NCBI GenBank assembly: GCA_903848645.1
Contig: CAINGU010000005.1
Location: 1 to 64,000, forward strand
Direction of reading: 5' to 3'
Source of the DNA: an uncultured cyanobacterium
GTDB taxonomy: Bacteria; Cyanobacteriota; Cyanobacteriia; Cyanobacteriales; Nostocaceae
DNA length: 64,000 nt
Under the pieces are notes generated by a model. That model ran no database searches. It was not told where the DNA came from and saw only the letters and a list, made by a program, of their open reading frames with translations. The translations under genes and the position numbers were made by a program. Positions 1-12,331 of this stretch are shown piece after piece. The stretch's first letter is position 1. Every line of letters begins with the position of its first letter.

Positions 1-221
1 GGAATTTTAGATTTTAGATTAAAAAAATTTGGTACAAGCCCCGTCCTTCTCCGACGGAAAAATTGTCAATCCAAAATCCAAAATTTTCAAGCTCTACACT
101 TGTTTGGTGGAGTCAATCCAAAATCCAAAATACTCGCTGCGTACGCTTCGCTAACGTAAATCCAAAATCGGTTGACAATTTGTGTAAAAATACAAAAATC
201 TCAAATTTGAAATTTAAAATT
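1..221. repeat. Degenerate repeat tract upstream of truB
   Basis: This AT-rich stretch contains many copies of short direct repeats of the type AATCCAAAATCC, with an embedded GCTGCGTACGCTTCGCTAACG-like block around 137-157. Such low-complexity repeats are common between genes in Nostocales. The tract is open in the truB frame, so an open frame begins at 63, but its translation is repeat-derived (Asn/Lys/Ser/Gln-rich) and resembles no TruB N-terminus. The same repeat type occurs inside cysS near 16471-16512. Confidence 0.7.
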
Positions 222-1103
222 GTGCAAGGCTTTCTGAATTTAAACAAACCATTTGACTGGACTTCTCATGACTGCGTAGCTAAGGTACGAAAACTACTGA
301 AAATGAAACGAGTCGGACACGCAGGGACTTTAGACCCCGCAGCTACCGGAGTATTACCTATAGCCTTGGGTAAAGCCACAAGATTATTACAATATTTACC
401 CGGAGAAAAAGCTTATCAAGCTACTATTCGGCTCGGTGTACGCACTACCACTGATGATTTACAAGGTGAAATAATTACCTCTGCACCTTGTCCGGGATTG
501 GATTTGCAGACCGTGAAAACCGCACTTTCCCAGTTTATCGGTAAAATTGAGCAAATCCCCCCTAGTTACAGCGCCATTCAAGTTGATGGAAAACGCCTGT
601 ATGATTTAGCACGGAAAGGAGAAATAGTCGAAGTCCCCGTGCGAACAGTAGACATTTCCCAAATTCAGGTGTTAGATTGGCGGCAAGGAGATTTCCCCGA
701 ATTAGATATAGCCATATCCTGTGGTGCGGGAACATATATTCGAGCGATCGCCCGTGATTTAGGGATAGTATTAAATACAAATGGTACTTTAGCAGCCTTA
801 ATCCGCACAGAAAGCAGCAGTTTTCACATACCAGACAGTCTCACCTTTACAGATTTAGAAACCCAACTCCAAACCTACACATTTCAACCTATAGCCCCAG
901 ACGCACCATTACAACATTTAGCATCTATAGATTTACCACCAACATCAGCAAAAAAATGGTGTCAAGGTCAAAAAATTCCCCTGAATCTAGCTATTCCTGA
1001 CTTTGTACGAGTTTATGAAACAGAAAGCAATTTTTTGGGAATCGGAAAATTAAAAGATGATTTATTAATTCCCCAAATGGTATTTTATGAATTTAGAAAT
1101 TGA
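222..1103 (+). CDS. truB: tRNA pseudouridine(55) synthase TruB
   Basis: Isomerises U55 to pseudouridine in the T-arm of most tRNAs. The N-terminus [15 protein letters not shown] and the catalytic motif [15 protein letters not shown], with its catalytic Asp, are diagnostic. [12 protein letters not shown] and the typical C-terminal extension follow. The GTG at 222 is chosen as start because it directly precedes the conserved GFLNLNKP segment and gives about 293 residues, the usual size. An open frame reaches back to a TTG at 63, but that part is translated repeat sequence. No clear Shine-Dalgarno is visible before 222. The gene stands alone, with 332 bp before the next one. Confidence 0.95.
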   Translation: MQGFLNLNKPFDWTSHDCVAKVRKLLKMKRVGHAGTLDPAATGVLPIALGKATRLLQYLPGEKAYQATIRLGVRTTTDDLQGEIITSAPCPGLDLQTVKTALSQFIGKIEQIPPSYSAIQVDGKRLYDLARKGEIVEVPVRTVDISQIQVLDWRQGDFPELDIAISCGAGTYIRAIARDLGIVLNTNGTLAALIRTESSSFHIPDSLTFTDLETQLQTYTFQPIAPDAPLQHLASIDLPPTSAKKWCQGQKIPLNLAIPDFVRVYETESNFLGIGKLKDDLLIPQMVFYEFRN

Positions 1104-1435
1104 AAATTAAACAACTTAAAAAGGAGTATAGCTAAGGCCACGCTCCGGAGATTCTGTATTCTGATTAAAATTAGTTAATTCTTCTGAAAAATTTCATTTT
1201 CATTTGGACATTTTAAGGATGACTGGTATAATTTTCCTAATTCCATAAAAATAAAATGATTTATACCCTGAGTGTAGTTCAGTATCTTGAATATCTGTAG
1301 AGAAGTATATACCTACGGAACAATTCGTCAAAGGATTATTTCTGGACAGAAGCTGGGTAAAATTTCACTCAGTATAACATGAGATCATTTTTTGTGACTA
1401 TTCTTTTAGTTCATTCTTAAACGCAGATCAAAATT
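1104..1435. other. Intergenic region without recognisable gene
   Basis: 332 bp between truB and the first exported-protein gene. It is AT-rich. I see no RNA gene, strong hairpin or convincing promoter, although the promoter for the downstream pair must lie here. Confidence 0.5.
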
Positions 1436-2512
1436 GTGGGGAGTACGACTTTGAAGACAACAAAATTTTTATCTATGCTGTTACGCCTTAATTGGGCGCA
1501 GTTGATAGGAACAACCTTATTAAGTTACATTTGGTTCACCACTGCTATTTCAGTGACCCCTGCTGCTGCGGCAGATAAGAGCGTTTCTGAAAACCAGAGT
1601 AGTGAATTAATTACTAATCAAACTGCCCAAGAGAATACTTTACCGGATCTCAAACAGGTAGTAACGGAAAAAGTAGAATTAGGACAAAAGGCAGCATCTC
1701 TGGTTGAGCAAAAACAACCACAGGTAACTGCTCAAACAGACTCTTCTGTACCTGCTAGTAAAAGTTCAATTGATACTGAAAAATTACGCCAAGATTTATT
1801 GATTGAACCCCTTGTTAAAGCAGCTTCAGTCAAGCGAACCTACAGACCTGGACTCAATTTTGGCACTCCCAGTGCTTTTGGGGCAAGCTGGGGGGAATTT
1901 TCGATAGAAGCATCCGGGGCAACTGCCGGTAAACTTAGAAACGGTGACGTAGACGGGAGTATCAGCACAAGTGTTGGTTTAGGAGATGCCCGAAAACTAC
2001 TTGGTCTAGAACTTGGCTACACTATCGGGAGTATCAAGAATTTTGGGGAAAATGGCGTTTTTGACCTCAAAGCTCACCGCATTGTCTATAATCAAGGCAA
2101 CAATATAGTAGCTGTAGCTGCTGGCTGGAATACCTTTGCTCAATATGGCAATGAAGGGATTAGACCTTCCGGTGCTTATGGTGTTGTCACAACTTACTCC
2201 TTTTTAAAGCCTAATGATCCTGTCAATCAAATGCCCGTCTCCTTCTCCGTAGGTGCCGGCGGTGGTGACTTCCGACAAGGTAATGCTAGTACGGGTGTAT
2301 TTGGTGGTGTGGGTCTGCAAGTCCATCCCCAGGTAGGTATAGGTCTCGGTTGGAGTGGAGTTGGTTTAAACGTTGGGGCTTCTTTCGTTCCCGTCCCTAC
2401 CATCCCCTTAACAATTACAGCCCAGGGTGCTGATCTCACTGATAACAGCGAAGGTGGTACCGTATTTGTTCTGACTGTAGGTTATGGTTCGAGTTCTTCC
2501 TTACCTAAATAA
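1436..2512 (+). CDS. Exported glycine-rich protein of unknown function, probable beta-rich
   Basis: No family recognised. The first 45 residues form a signal peptide: positively charged, then hydrophobic, with an Ala-rich end TPAAAADK that suits signal peptidase I. Residues about 50-130 are polar and low in complexity. From about 140 to the end the chain is rich in Gly, Ser, Val and aromatics in alternating patterns (for example GVVTTYSFLKPN and GVFGGVGLQVHPQVGIGLGW), suggesting a beta-barrel or beta-sandwich at the outer membrane or surface; this is inference. GTG 1436 gives 358 residues. The TTG at 1451 has GGGGAG seven bases upstream and could be the true start. The next exported-protein gene begins 25 bp downstream, so the two are probably co-transcribed. 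Confidence 0.6.
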   Translation: MGSTTLKTTKFLSMLLRLNWAQLIGTTLLSYIWFTTAISVTPAAAADKSVSENQSSELITNQTAQENTLPDLKQVVTEKVELGQKAASLVEQKQPQVTAQTDSSVPASKSSIDTEKLRQDLLIEPLVKAASVKRTYRPGLNFGTPSAFGASWGEFSIEASGATAGKLRNGDVDGSISTSVGLGDARKLLGLELGYTIGSIKNFGENGVFDLKAHRIVYNQGNNIVAVAAGWNTFAQYGNEGIRPSGAYGVVTTYSFLKPNDPVNQMPVSFSVGAGGGDFRQGNASTGVFGGVGLQVHPQVGIGLGWSGVGLNVGASFVPVPTIPLTITAQGADLTDNSEGGTVFVLTVGYGSSSSLPK

Positions 2513-2537
2513 ACACTTCAATACTTAGAGAATCACC

Positions 2538-3347
2538 ATGTTAAAAATCAGAACTTTTATTCTTGCCCTCAGTCTGTTTCCCATACTGTCGCTCACTCTG
2601 TCGCTACCGAGCCAAGCTGGATCTAATTCAACTAGTAAAGGTACAGCCGGTTCTTTGAGTGGAGCAGGTGCTAGTAAAGGTGCAGCCGGTTCTTTGAGTG
2701 GAGGCGGTTCTAGTAAAGGTGGAGCCGGTTCTTTGAGTGGAAGTGGTAGCACTGGACTGCCTCTATCAGTTTCTCCCAACGTCAAAATTCTCCCAAATGG
2801 TTTATTGGTAATTTCCCAGCCAATTCAGATTATTCTCAATGAAACTGGCCGGATAACATTGTTGAATTTTCCTGGTGGTAATTCTTCGCTCATCGTCCTC
2901 ATTTTCCGGGGAATTCCAGGTGTAACCAATAGCAACATTCAATCCTTAAATACTCGTTGGGTCAGTCTTGGCGCTCCTCGAGGGCGTGTAGAGGCCTTGA
3001 TAAAGGCAATGTTCGGTCTGTGTCGTTTTCGTTCTAGTAGAGAATCCTCTGTCCCAGGTCTTCAATTAGCTCAATTACCACAAGAAACCCTAGTAGCCAG
3101 CACCAAAGCTGTAAAAGCTAGTTTAACCATCGCTCAGGCGGCTGATACTCAACCAAGTGATAATCCTATGCCAATTGCTGAGGATCAAGTAACTGTAGAT
3201 ATCAACCAGTTGAACGACGCTATTATTGCTTATAACGATATTGTCCAAGAAAGCAGCCCGGAAACTCGGCAAAAACTTTCACAAGACCCAGAGTTTGTAG
3301 CAACTGGTAAAGCACTAAAAGAATTAAGAGCATCTCTTAACAAATAA
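2538..3347 (+). CDS. Exported Gly/Ser-repeat protein of unknown function
   Basis: No family recognised. A signal peptide (MLKIRTFILALSLFPILSL, cleavage likely after SQA) is followed at residues 33-72 by near-identical repeats of the pattern SKGxAGSLSGxG. A hydrophobic beta-rich segment follows (residues 75-140), then an Ala/Gln-rich linker, and the C-terminal 60 residues look helical and acidic. It lies 25 bp after another exported protein, so both may act together at the cell surface. A strong terminator follows at 3372-3414. Repeat copy number may vary between strains. Confidence 0.6.
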   Translation: MLKIRTFILALSLFPILSLTLSLPSQAGSNSTSKGTAGSLSGAGASKGAAGSLSGGGSSKGGAGSLSGSGSTGLPLSVSPNVKILPNGLLVISQPIQIILNETGRITLLNFPGGNSSLIVLIFRGIPGVTNSNIQSLNTRWVSLGAPRGRVEALIKAMFGLCRFRSSRESSVPGLQLAQLPQETLVASTKAVKASLTIAQAADTQPSDNPMPIAEDQVTVDINQLNDAIIAYNDIVQESSPETRQKLSQDPEFVATGKALKELRASLNK

Positions 3348-3371
3348 CCTCAAGCCTGATTACACACTGAT

Positions 3372-3414
3372 AAAAAATAACGGGGGGACAAAAAGAGCTT
3401 CTCCGTTATTTTTT
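3372..3414 (+). terminator. Rho-independent terminator
   Basis: A perfect 12-bp stem (AAAAAATAACGG at 3372-3383 with CCGTTATTTTTT at 3403-3414) and a 19-nt loop end in a T run. It closes the two-gene exported-protein unit before lpdA. Confidence 0.85.
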
Positions 3415-3484
3415 GTAAATTTGAGAAAGTTCCACAAAAAAGTTAAGTTAAGAAAAAATAGCCCAAGAAAACGGGGAAACAAAC

Positions 3485-4915
3485 GTGAGTCCTGGATTTG
3501 ATTACGATTTAGTCATTATCGGCGCTGGTGTAGGTGGACATGGTGCTGCTTTACACGCTATCAGTTGCGGTCAGAAAACAGCGATTATTGAAGCTGGGGA
3601 TATGGGAGGAACTTGTGTAAACAGGGGCTGTATTCCTTCTAAGGCATTGTTGGCAGCTTCAGGAAAAGTGAGAGAATTACGCAACGCCCATCACCTCAAG
3701 TCTTTGGGAATACAGATTGGTAATGTCGAATTTGAACGGCAAGCGATCGCTGATCATGCTAACAATCTCGTTTCCAAAATTCAAGGAGACTTAACCAACA
3801 GCCTCAAACGCTTGGGAGTTGATATTATCCGGGGTTGGGGCAAGGTATCTGGGACACAAAAAGTTACCATTGTCACAGATAAAGGTGAAAAAACCATCAC
3901 CGCCCAAAATATCATCCTTTCCCCCGGTTCTGTCCCCTTCGTTCCCCCTGGAATTGAAGTAGATGGTAAAACAGTATTTACCAGTGACCAAGGCGTTAAA
4001 CTAGAAACCCTCCCTAAATGGGTGGCGATTATTGGTAGCGGTTATATCGGCTTAGAATTTTCTGATGTTTACTCGGCTTTAGGTTGTGAAATCACCTTAA
4101 TTGAAGCTCTAAGTGAGCTAATGCCAGGATTTGACCGAGATATCGCTAAACTGGCAGAACGGGTCTTAATTAACCCCCGTGACATTGAAACCAAAGTCGG
4201 TATTTACGCCAAAAAAGTCATTCCTGGTTCACCAGTAGTCATTGAGTTGGCTGACTTTGAAACTAAAGAAGATTTAGAAGTTTTGGAAGTTGATGCTTGT
4301 TTAGTGGCTACTGGTCGTGTTCCCGCTACTCAAAATCTTGGTTTAGAATCCGTTGGTGTCGAACTTGACCGCCGCAATTTTATCCCTGTTAATGATAATA
4401 TGGCCGTATTATCAGCCGGGGAAGTTGTCCCCCATCTCTGGGCTATTGGTGATGCTACCGGGAAAATGATGTTAGCTCATGCCGCATCTGCCCAAGGTAT
4501 CATTGCTGTAGAAAATATTCTGGGTCGTCAAAAAACAGTTGACTATCGCAGTATTCCCGCCGCTGCTTTTACCCACCCAGAAGTTAGTTATGTGGGCTTA
4601 ACAGAAACCGCCGCCCATGCTTTAGGTCTAAATGAAGGTTTTGAAATCGCCACCAGTAAGAGTTACTTTAAAGGTAATTCTAAAGCTTTAGCGGAAAATG
4701 ATACTGATGGCATGGCGAAGGTAATTTATCGCAAAGATACTGGCGAGGTCTTAGGTGTACATATCTTTGGTCCCCACGCCTCAGATTTAATTCACGAAGC
4801 CGCAGCCGCTGTTGCTAACCGTCAATCTATCCAAACTCTTGCTTATCTGGTTCACGCCCACCCAACGCTTTCAGAAGTTCTAGATGAAGCTTATAAACGG
4901 GCATTAGTTAGTTAA
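3485..4915 (+). CDS. lpdA: Dihydrolipoyl dehydrogenase (E3)
   Basis: Flavoprotein that reoxidises dihydrolipoamide with NAD+ for the pyruvate dehydrogenase complex and the glycine cleavage system. Visible are the FAD-binding [15 protein letters not shown], the redox disulfide [16 protein letters not shown], the NAD-binding [12 protein letters not shown], the second FAD segment [12 protein letters not shown]...LWAIGDATG, and the dimer-interface catalytic [13 protein letters not shown]. Length 476 is normal for cyanobacterial E3. The start is GTG with AACGGGGAAAC upstream. It stands alone; trpC follows after 200 bp of repeat sequence. Confidence 0.96.
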   Translation: MSPGFDYDLVIIGAGVGGHGAALHAISCGQKTAIIEAGDMGGTCVNRGCIPSKALLAASGKVRELRNAHHLKSLGIQIGNVEFERQAIADHANNLVSKIQGDLTNSLKRLGVDIIRGWGKVSGTQKVTIVTDKGEKTITAQNIILSPGSVPFVPPGIEVDGKTVFTSDQGVKLETLPKWVAIIGSGYIGLEFSDVYSALGCEITLIEALSELMPGFDRDIAKLAERVLINPRDIETKVGIYAKKVIPGSPVVIELADFETKEDLEVLEVDACLVATGRVPATQNLGLESVGVELDRRNFIPVNDNMAVLSAGEVVPHLWAIGDATGKMMLAHAASAQGIIAVENILGRQKTVDYRSIPAAAFTHPEVSYVGLTETAAHALGLNEGFEIATSKSYFKGNSKALAENDTDGMAKVIYRKDTGEVLGVHIFGPHASDLIHEAAAAVANRQSIQTLAYLVHAHPTLSEVLDEAYKRALVS

Positions 4916-4997
4916 TAATAAAAATTAAGGAGTTACAGGTAATAGGTAATAGGTAATGGGGAAGATAAAAATTTTCTTTCTTCTTCATTCTTATTTC

Positions 4998-5058
<61 letters not shown>

Positions 5059-5066
5059 TACTGGCT

Positions 5067-5085
5067 GGGCGCAGGCCCTGCGCCC
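5067..5085. repeat. GC-rich palindrome, repeat family member
   Basis: GGGCGCAGGCCCTGCGCCC is a perfect palindrome with 9-bp arms around one central base. A near-identical copy lies at 14513-14531 and a partial one near 45269. Confidence 0.85.
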
Positions 5086-5116
5086 CTACCTCCTAACTCC
5101 TAAATTCTTACACAAT

Positions 5117-5998
5117 ATGCAAATCCGTCGTCGTTCACCTAGCACAGTTATTAATATTTCTATACTTCAATATCAATCTGCTATAGAAGGGGCTGCGCCA
5201 AATAACATTTTAGAAGAAATTGTTTGGCTCAAAGAAACAGAAGTTGAGAAAATGCGAGAAAGGCTACCTTTGCGGGAATTGCAAACACAAGCTCTATCAG
5301 CACCACCAACTCGTGATTTTGTGGCTGCGTTGCGTCAAGGTAAAACTAACCCTGCTTTAATTGCCGAAGTCAAAAAAGCTTCTCCTAGTAAAGGGGTATT
5401 TAGGGAGAATTTTGACCCAGTAGCGATCGCTCAATCTTATCAAGCAGGTGGAGCTAGTTGTCTTTCTGTGCTGACAGATGTTAAATTTTTTCAAGGTAGT
5501 TTTGAAAATCTAGCTTTAGTCCGTTCTGCGGTGGATTTACCTTTGCTCTGTAAGGATTTTATTATCTATCCTTACCAAATGTATTGGGCGCGAATTCATG
5601 GAGCAGATGCAGTTTTATTAATAGCAGCAATTCTTAATGATCAAGATTTGCAATACTTTATCAAAATTGCTAATAACTTGAAAATGGCAGCTTTAATAGA
5701 AGTGCATAACTTAGAAGAATTAGATCGAGTTTTAGCTTTAGATGCTGTTTCTTTAGTCGGGATTAATAATCGTAACCTGGAAGATTTTTCTGTTGACTTG
5801 CAAACTACTTGTCAATTACTAACAGCCAGAGGTGAGGAATTACAAGCAAAGAACATTCTTGTAGTTAGTGAATCTGGATTGCATCACCCAGAGGATTTAA
5901 GTGTAGTAAAAACAGCAGGTGCATCCGCTGTATTAATTGGTGAATCATTGGTGAAACAACCAGATCCTCAATTAGCAATTACCAATCTGTTTGCTTAA
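5117..5998 (+). CDS. trpC: Indole-3-glycerol phosphate synthase
   Basis: Fourth step of tryptophan synthesis: ring closure and decarboxylation of carboxyphenylamino-deoxyribulose phosphate. A (beta/alpha)8 barrel with [15 protein letters not shown] (catalytic Lys), [12 protein letters not shown] (second catalytic Lys), [11 protein letters not shown] and VVSESGL with the phosphate-binding GESLV near the end. The N-terminal extension (residues 1-35, MQIRRRSP...ILEEIVW) is the form found in cyanobacteria, and 293 residues is usual there. It is monocistronic; a MITE lies downstream. Confidence 0.96.
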   Translation: MQIRRRSPSTVINISILQYQSAIEGAAPNNILEEIVWLKETEVEKMRERLPLRELQTQALSAPPTRDFVAALRQGKTNPALIAEVKKASPSKGVFRENFDPVAIAQSYQAGGASCLSVLTDVKFFQGSFENLALVRSAVDLPLLCKDFIIYPYQMYWARIHGADAVLLIAAILNDQDLQYFIKIANNLKMAALIEVHNLEELDRVLALDAVSLVGINNRNLEDFSVDLQTTCQLLTARGEELQAKNILVVSESGLHHPEDLSVVKTAGASAVLIGESLVKQPDPQLAITNLFA

Positions 5999-6080
5999 TT
6001 ATAAACTCTTACCTCTTGCTTTTTGCCTAACTTCAATTATTGATTTCCTGTGTAACAATTAATTTAGGATTAGCGAAACT

Positions 6081-6269
6081 TTAACTAGTACACTGCGGCG
6101 TAAGTTAATGGACTATTCTCAATCGTTCAAAAGCTGATTTCATATTACTTTTGACTTTTGATTTTTGACTTTTGACTTCCGAGAAAGCGGTACTAGTACC
6201 GCTTTCTCGGAATTAAAAATTAAAAGATTTTTAATGGTTGGTTGATTTACGCCGTTGTGTACTAGTTAA
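6081..6269. mobile_element. MITE-like element with terminal inverted repeats and a 36-bp central palindrome
   Basis: The ends match as inverted repeats: TTAACTAGTACACTGCGGCG from 6081, and on the other strand TTAACTAGTACACAACGGCG reading inward from 6269. They differ at two adjacent bases over the first 20 or so. CTAG (or TA within it) could be the duplicated target. The inside has no coding capacity. It contains TTTGACTTTTGA-type repeats and a perfect, loopless 36-bp palindrome at 6177-6212 centred on ACTAGT. This is the structure of a non-autonomous miniature element. It fills the 311-bp gap between trpC and the next gene. Confidence 0.7.
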
Positions 6270-6309
6270 AAAATAAAAATCCTTAAGTGGCAACTTCACA
6301 ATAAACTAC

Positions 6310-6555
6310 ATGGAGCCAATTCCTTTACCATCTCCTATTCATTACGAACTTATACTTCAACTTTTAGAAAAGCAAACCATGACTTCTTTAGGTCAAAATC
6401 AAGACCTCCGCAATCAAGTTAATCAACTGATTATTACCATGCGAAAAGCGGCCTCTCAACAAAAAAGACTTGAAGAAACTTTTCAATCTTCCTCCCTCAT
6501 GATTGATCATCGTTGGTCTATTAATCATTTTGCGGATAAAGTTGATTGTTCCTGA
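6310..6555 (+). CDS. Small conserved cyanobacterial protein of unknown function
   Basis: 81 residues, no signal peptide or membrane segment. The N-terminus MEPIPLPSPIHYELILQLLE followed by an amphipathic helix resembles a small cyanobacterial family that I believe is catalogued as DUF5340; that label is from memory. The middle is Gln-rich and looks coiled-coil (residues 25-60). A terminator follows at 6579-6609, which supports a real transcription unit. Function unknown. Confidence 0.6.
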   Translation: MEPIPLPSPIHYELILQLLEKQTMTSLGQNQDLRNQVNQLIITMRKAASQQKRLEETFQSSSLMIDHRWSINHFADKVDCS

Positions 6556-6578
6556 TAAATGCCAATTTCCACCTGGAT

Positions 6579-6609
6579 AAAAACCCAGCCCTGCAAAAGC
6601 GGGGTTTTT
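6579..6609 (+). terminator. Terminator after the small conserved gene
   Basis: AAAAACCC at 6579-6586 pairs with GGGTTTTT at 6602-6609 around a CCCTGCAAAAGCGG-type loop and ends in a T run. Confidence 0.7.
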
Positions 6610-6640
6610 CACTGGCATTCCTAAGGAAGATTTTAGTTGA

Positions 6641-6674
6641 CAAAAACCCACCCCTCAACGCAGTAGGGGTGGGT
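6641..6674 (-). terminator. Terminator of groEL
   Basis: Stem ACCCACCCCT (6646-6655) with AGGGGTGGGT (6665-6674), 9-nt loop. On the minus strand it is followed by a T run (complement of 6642-6646), 35 bp after the groEL stop. Confidence 0.85.
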
Positions 6675-6708
6675 AATTCATAAATTATGGATTTGGGAGA
6701 GTGGCAAA

Positions 6709-8409
<1,701 letters not shown>

Positions 8410-8441
8410 GTTTTATTTTTCTATTGCTTCCATTAGACAAT

Positions 8442-8468
8442 TTAGCACTCACTGACAAAGAGTGCTAA
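8442..8468 (-). promoter_or_regulatory. CIRCE operator (HrcA site)
   Basis: TTAGCACTC (8442-8450), 9-nt spacer, GAGTGCTAA (8460-8468): an exact match to the CIRCE consensus in both arms and spacing. It lies just upstream of groEL. HrcA is the known repressor of this element. Confidence 0.97.
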
Positions 8469-8572
8469 TCTCTTTCCCCAATTTAGATTAACAATCAAAA
8501 TCCCAAAATTGATTAATATTAACAGTTGATACTTATGTTTGACAATAAAACTAATGATTGTCTTGGGAGCAG

Positions 8573-9655
8573 ATGAACCTAGAAAACTTCCTTAAATCCC
8601 TTGGCATTGCTGACCCTAGCGGCTCCGGCTGGTTAGCTGTAGTATTTACGTTTCTATTAGCTTTAGTTGTCACCTGGCGTTTAATTCCCACAATTCGCAA
8701 ATTTGCCTTAGAGGTAGGCTGGGCAGATCAACCCAACGCCCGACGACTGAATCAAGAACCCTTACCTAATGCGGGGGGTTTGGCAATTTATGCCGGTGTT
8801 ATTGCGGCTTTGGTCTTAGCTAGTCTCTTGCGGCCGATTGAACTGCAAGGGGTTTTGGCTCAGGTATTAACAATTCTCCTAGGTGGTTCAATCTTAGTTC
8901 TGGTTGGTTTTATTGATGACCAATTTGGCTTACCTCCATCCGTGCGGTTATGGGCGCAGGTAACTACAGCACTTTTGCTAGTTGGTAACGGGATTAGCAT
9001 TAAAGTTGCCTTTGGGACACCCATTGATTCTCTTCTGTCTATGGCGTTAACGGTGCTGTGGGTAGTGGGAATCACCAATGCTATTAACCTCATGGATGGC
9101 ATGGATGGTTTGGCTGGTGGTATCAGCTTTATTACTGCTATCAGTTTGTTAGGAGTTTCTGCCCAGTTTGATAATCGCGCTGCTGCGACTTTGGTTTTAG
9201 CGGCTTTGGGAGGGGCAGCACTGGGCTTTTTACGCCATAATTTTCACCCCTCACACATCATTATGGGTGATGCTGGAGCATACTTTTTTGGCTATGTGTT
9301 AGCAGCAACCAGCATTTTAGGTAAACTCCAATTAAATACAATCTATGCTCTGATACCCACAGTTTTATTTCTGCTCTTGCCAGTTATTGACACTACTCAA
9401 GTGTTTGTGCGTCGGCTTATGGCAGGAAAAAATCCTTTAAGTACACCAGGTAAAGACCACCTCCATCACCGCTTGTTAGCCTGGGGACTATCCCAACGCA
9501 ATGCGGCTTTTATCCTCTGGTCAATTACTTTAGGCTGTAATTTGCTGGCTATGAAAGTCCAGGGTATGAGTTTACCAGTAATGCTGGCTACTGCTGTTGG
9601 TATTATTTTGCTGTTAGGATTTACCCTTTGGCAAAGAATATTAAGTAATCCGTGA
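8573..9655 (+). CDS. UDP-GlcNAc (or related) : undecaprenyl-phosphate sugar-1-phosphate transferase, WecA/TagO family
   Basis: Polytopic membrane enzyme (about ten segments) of the MraY/WecA family that starts lipid-linked glycan synthesis. Motifs: GFIDDQFGLPPSVRLW (Asp-Asp), NLMDGMDGLAGG, MGDAGAYFFG, and the His-rich cytoplasmic loop DHLHHRLLAWGLSQR characteristic of WecA/TagO rather than MraY. The ATG at 8573 is preferred over the upstream TTG at 8558 because GGGAG precedes it closely, giving 360 residues. It is divergent from groEL, so the 163-bp interval holds both promoters. The exact sugar substrate is not shown by sequence. Confidence 0.88.
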   Translation: MNLENFLKSLGIADPSGSGWLAVVFTFLLALVVTWRLIPTIRKFALEVGWADQPNARRLNQEPLPNAGGLAIYAGVIAALVLASLLRPIELQGVLAQVLTILLGGSILVLVGFIDDQFGLPPSVRLWAQVTTALLLVGNGISIKVAFGTPIDSLLSMALTVLWVVGITNAINLMDGMDGLAGGISFITAISLLGVSAQFDNRAAATLVLAALGGAALGFLRHNFHPSHIIMGDAGAYFFGYVLAATSILGKLQLNTIYALIPTVLFLLLPVIDTTQVFVRRLMAGKNPLSTPGKDHLHHRLLAWGLSQRNAAFILWSITLGCNLLAMKVQGMSLPVMLATAVGIILLLGFTLWQRILSNP

Positions 9656-9659
9656 ATAG

Positions 9660-10620
<961 letters not shown>

Positions 10621-10651
10621 TCACCTTGCAAAATTTATGGTTTTTATTTCC

Positions 10652-12064
10652 TTATTTCTCAACACCTGTATGGACTGTTTTTACCCATTTGAGGCGTTTT
10701 GGTCGGAAAGACATTCGCGCCGTCGTGCTACCCATAACTACTAACCAATGCAACATATATAAACTGCCGCGCAGGGTTTGTAAAAGTACCATTAAATAGG
10801 TAGATGGTTTAAATTGTTGATCGGAACGGACGTGCTTTAAACCAGCAAACATTCCTACTACTGACATTCCCAGAGATAAGCCAGTTACAGGACTTAATAC
10901 GGGGGGACGATGACGAGCGATCGCCATGAATATATCTGGTATTGCTGCGGTAGGTAAAATATACATTGTTACCATAAATATCAACAAATCCCAGGTTTTC
11001 TTTGTCCCCATGCGGTTTTTGAGGATGAGATCCCAGTAGTCTAAATAACGTTGATAACCACCTTCTGCCCACCGATTACGTTGATGCCAAAGGGCTGTAG
11101 CATTGGTGACCGCTTCTTCTTCGACGGGAGGATGAAAAACACATTCAATATCCCATTTATCTAGATGTAAACGGATAGTTAAATCTAAATCATCAGTAAT
11201 AGTTTCCTCATTCCAACCACCGCAACTTGCTAAGGCTTGACGACGGACAAATTGACCATTCCCTCGAAGTTCACCAATCCCACCAATGGCAGTCCGCTGT
11301 TGTTGAAACCAGATATCCAACAACATTTCTGCCATTTGTCCCTTAGTCCAAAAATTTTCCTTAGCATTGGCGATCGCTTTACGCATTTGTACCGCCCCTA
11401 CCCGTTCTTTTTGAAACAACGGAACTATTTGTAATAGTAAATCTGGTGTAACTTGGGCATCCGCATCAAATACAGCAATAATGTCTCCCTTGGTCAGAGG
11501 TAATACTTGATTTAATGCCCCCGATTTGCCCCCACTAGCGTCAGGATCACGCCTAAATACATTAAGTTGTTGATATTCCTGCTTGAGTTGGGCTAATAAT
11601 TGAGGTGTACTGTCCGTACTATTATCATCAATAATCCAGACTTCATATTGACCATTACCGTATTCCAAATTACACAGATTCTTGACTAATCTGCCAATTA
11701 CCGCTTCCTCATTTTTAGCAGCCACTAACACAGAAACAAAGGGCAAATCTCCCTCTATTTCTTGGGAATGGTGGCGGGGTTTGGCAAAAATAATCCCCAA
11801 GGCATGAATGCCTAGCATTGTTGTCAGTCCCAGGATAAATATTGAACCCCAAGAAACTAAATGCAAGGTGATAGTACCACTCCAGACTATAGTTAAAACT
11901 AGAGCAGCTTTGCCTCTCCGTCCTTTAAAGCGGGATGGTCGTAAAAATACGGAATCTGTATTTACTTCTGATTCCTCGTCTACTGATAGGTCAGTTAAGA
12001 TAGAGTCAAGGGGATCAGAGCTTCCGTCATAAGCATCGTTTTCAGGCCAGGAATTCGCTGGCAT
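10652..12064 (-). CDS. Beta-monoglucosyldiacylglycerol synthase (GT2 family)
   Basis: Membrane glycosyltransferase that uses UDP-glucose and diacylglycerol to make monoglucosyldiacylglycerol, the precursor of the thylakoid galactolipid MGDG in cyanobacteria. Visible: an acidic N-terminus, two membrane segments (about 55-95), VSVLVAAKNEE, DDNSTDST, AVFDADAQ (DxD), ETITDDLDLTIR and HQRNRWAEGGYQRYL (QxxRW), then three C-terminal membrane segments. Length 470 and the motif set match the Synechocystis Sll1377/Anabaena family as I recall it. fabG follows on the same strand after about 170 bp. Confidence 0.87.
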   Translation of the reverse strand: MPANSWPENDAYDGSSDPLDSILTDLSVDEESEVNTDSVFLRPSRFKGRRGKAALVLTIVWSGTITLHLVSWGSIFILGLTTMLGIHALGIIFAKPRHHSQEIEGDLPFVSVLVAAKNEEAVIGRLVKNLCNLEYGNGQYEVWIIDDNSTDSTPQLLAQLKQEYQQLNVFRRDPDASGGKSGALNQVLPLTKGDIIAVFDADAQVTPDLLLQIVPLFQKERVGAVQMRKAIANAKENFWTKGQMAEMLLDIWFQQQRTAIGGIGELRGNGQFVRRQALASCGGWNEETITDDLDLTIRLHLDKWDIECVFHPPVEEEAVTNATALWHQRNRWAEGGYQRYLDYWDLILKNRMGTKKTWDLLIFMVTMYILPTAAIPDIFMAIARHRPPVLSPVTGLSLGMSVVGMFAGLKHVRSDQQFKPSTYLMVLLQTLRGSLYMLHWLVVMGSTTARMSFRPKRLKWVKTVHTGVEK

Positions 12065-12200
12065 AGGTTATATAATTTAAAAACAGCTATCTTATGTAGC
12101 TTTTAATTACAGACTGATTCTGTAACAGATTACTAGCTACCTAATTAATATAGTTCTAAAGAGTGCCAAAGGGAATAGATAGTTACCAATTACCAATTTC

Positions 12201-12322
12201 AGGGCGATTGAAAGTCACTGCTATACAGACAAAACCTGCCTCCGCAGGTTAGCAAATCAATAATATTAGATTAGTCCACGCAGGTGGACTTTGATTGTGT
12301 AGTAGCGACTTCTAGTCGCCCT
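12201..12322. repeat. Imperfect inverted-repeat element (family member 1)
   Basis: AGGGCGATTGAAAGTCACTG at the left matches, inverted, the right end AGTAGCGACTTCTAGTCGCCCT. Inside are hairpins such as ACCTGCCTCCGCAGGT and GTCCACGCAGGTGGAC. A related element with GTCGCGGCTATACA and a similar internal hairpin lies at 41228-41335. It looks like a dispersed non-coding repeat of the MITE/REP kind. Confidence 0.65.
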
Positions 12323-12331
12323 TTTCAAAGT

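Noticed and set aside
63-221. N-terminal extension of truB
   Set aside because: Open frame, but the translation is the AATCCAAAATCC repeat; the TruB family starts at GFLNLNKP, so the GTG at 222 is used.
2525-2785. Pro/Leu-rich frame opposite the Gly/Ser-repeat protein
   Set aside because: Shadow of the SKGxAGSLSG repeats on the coding strand.
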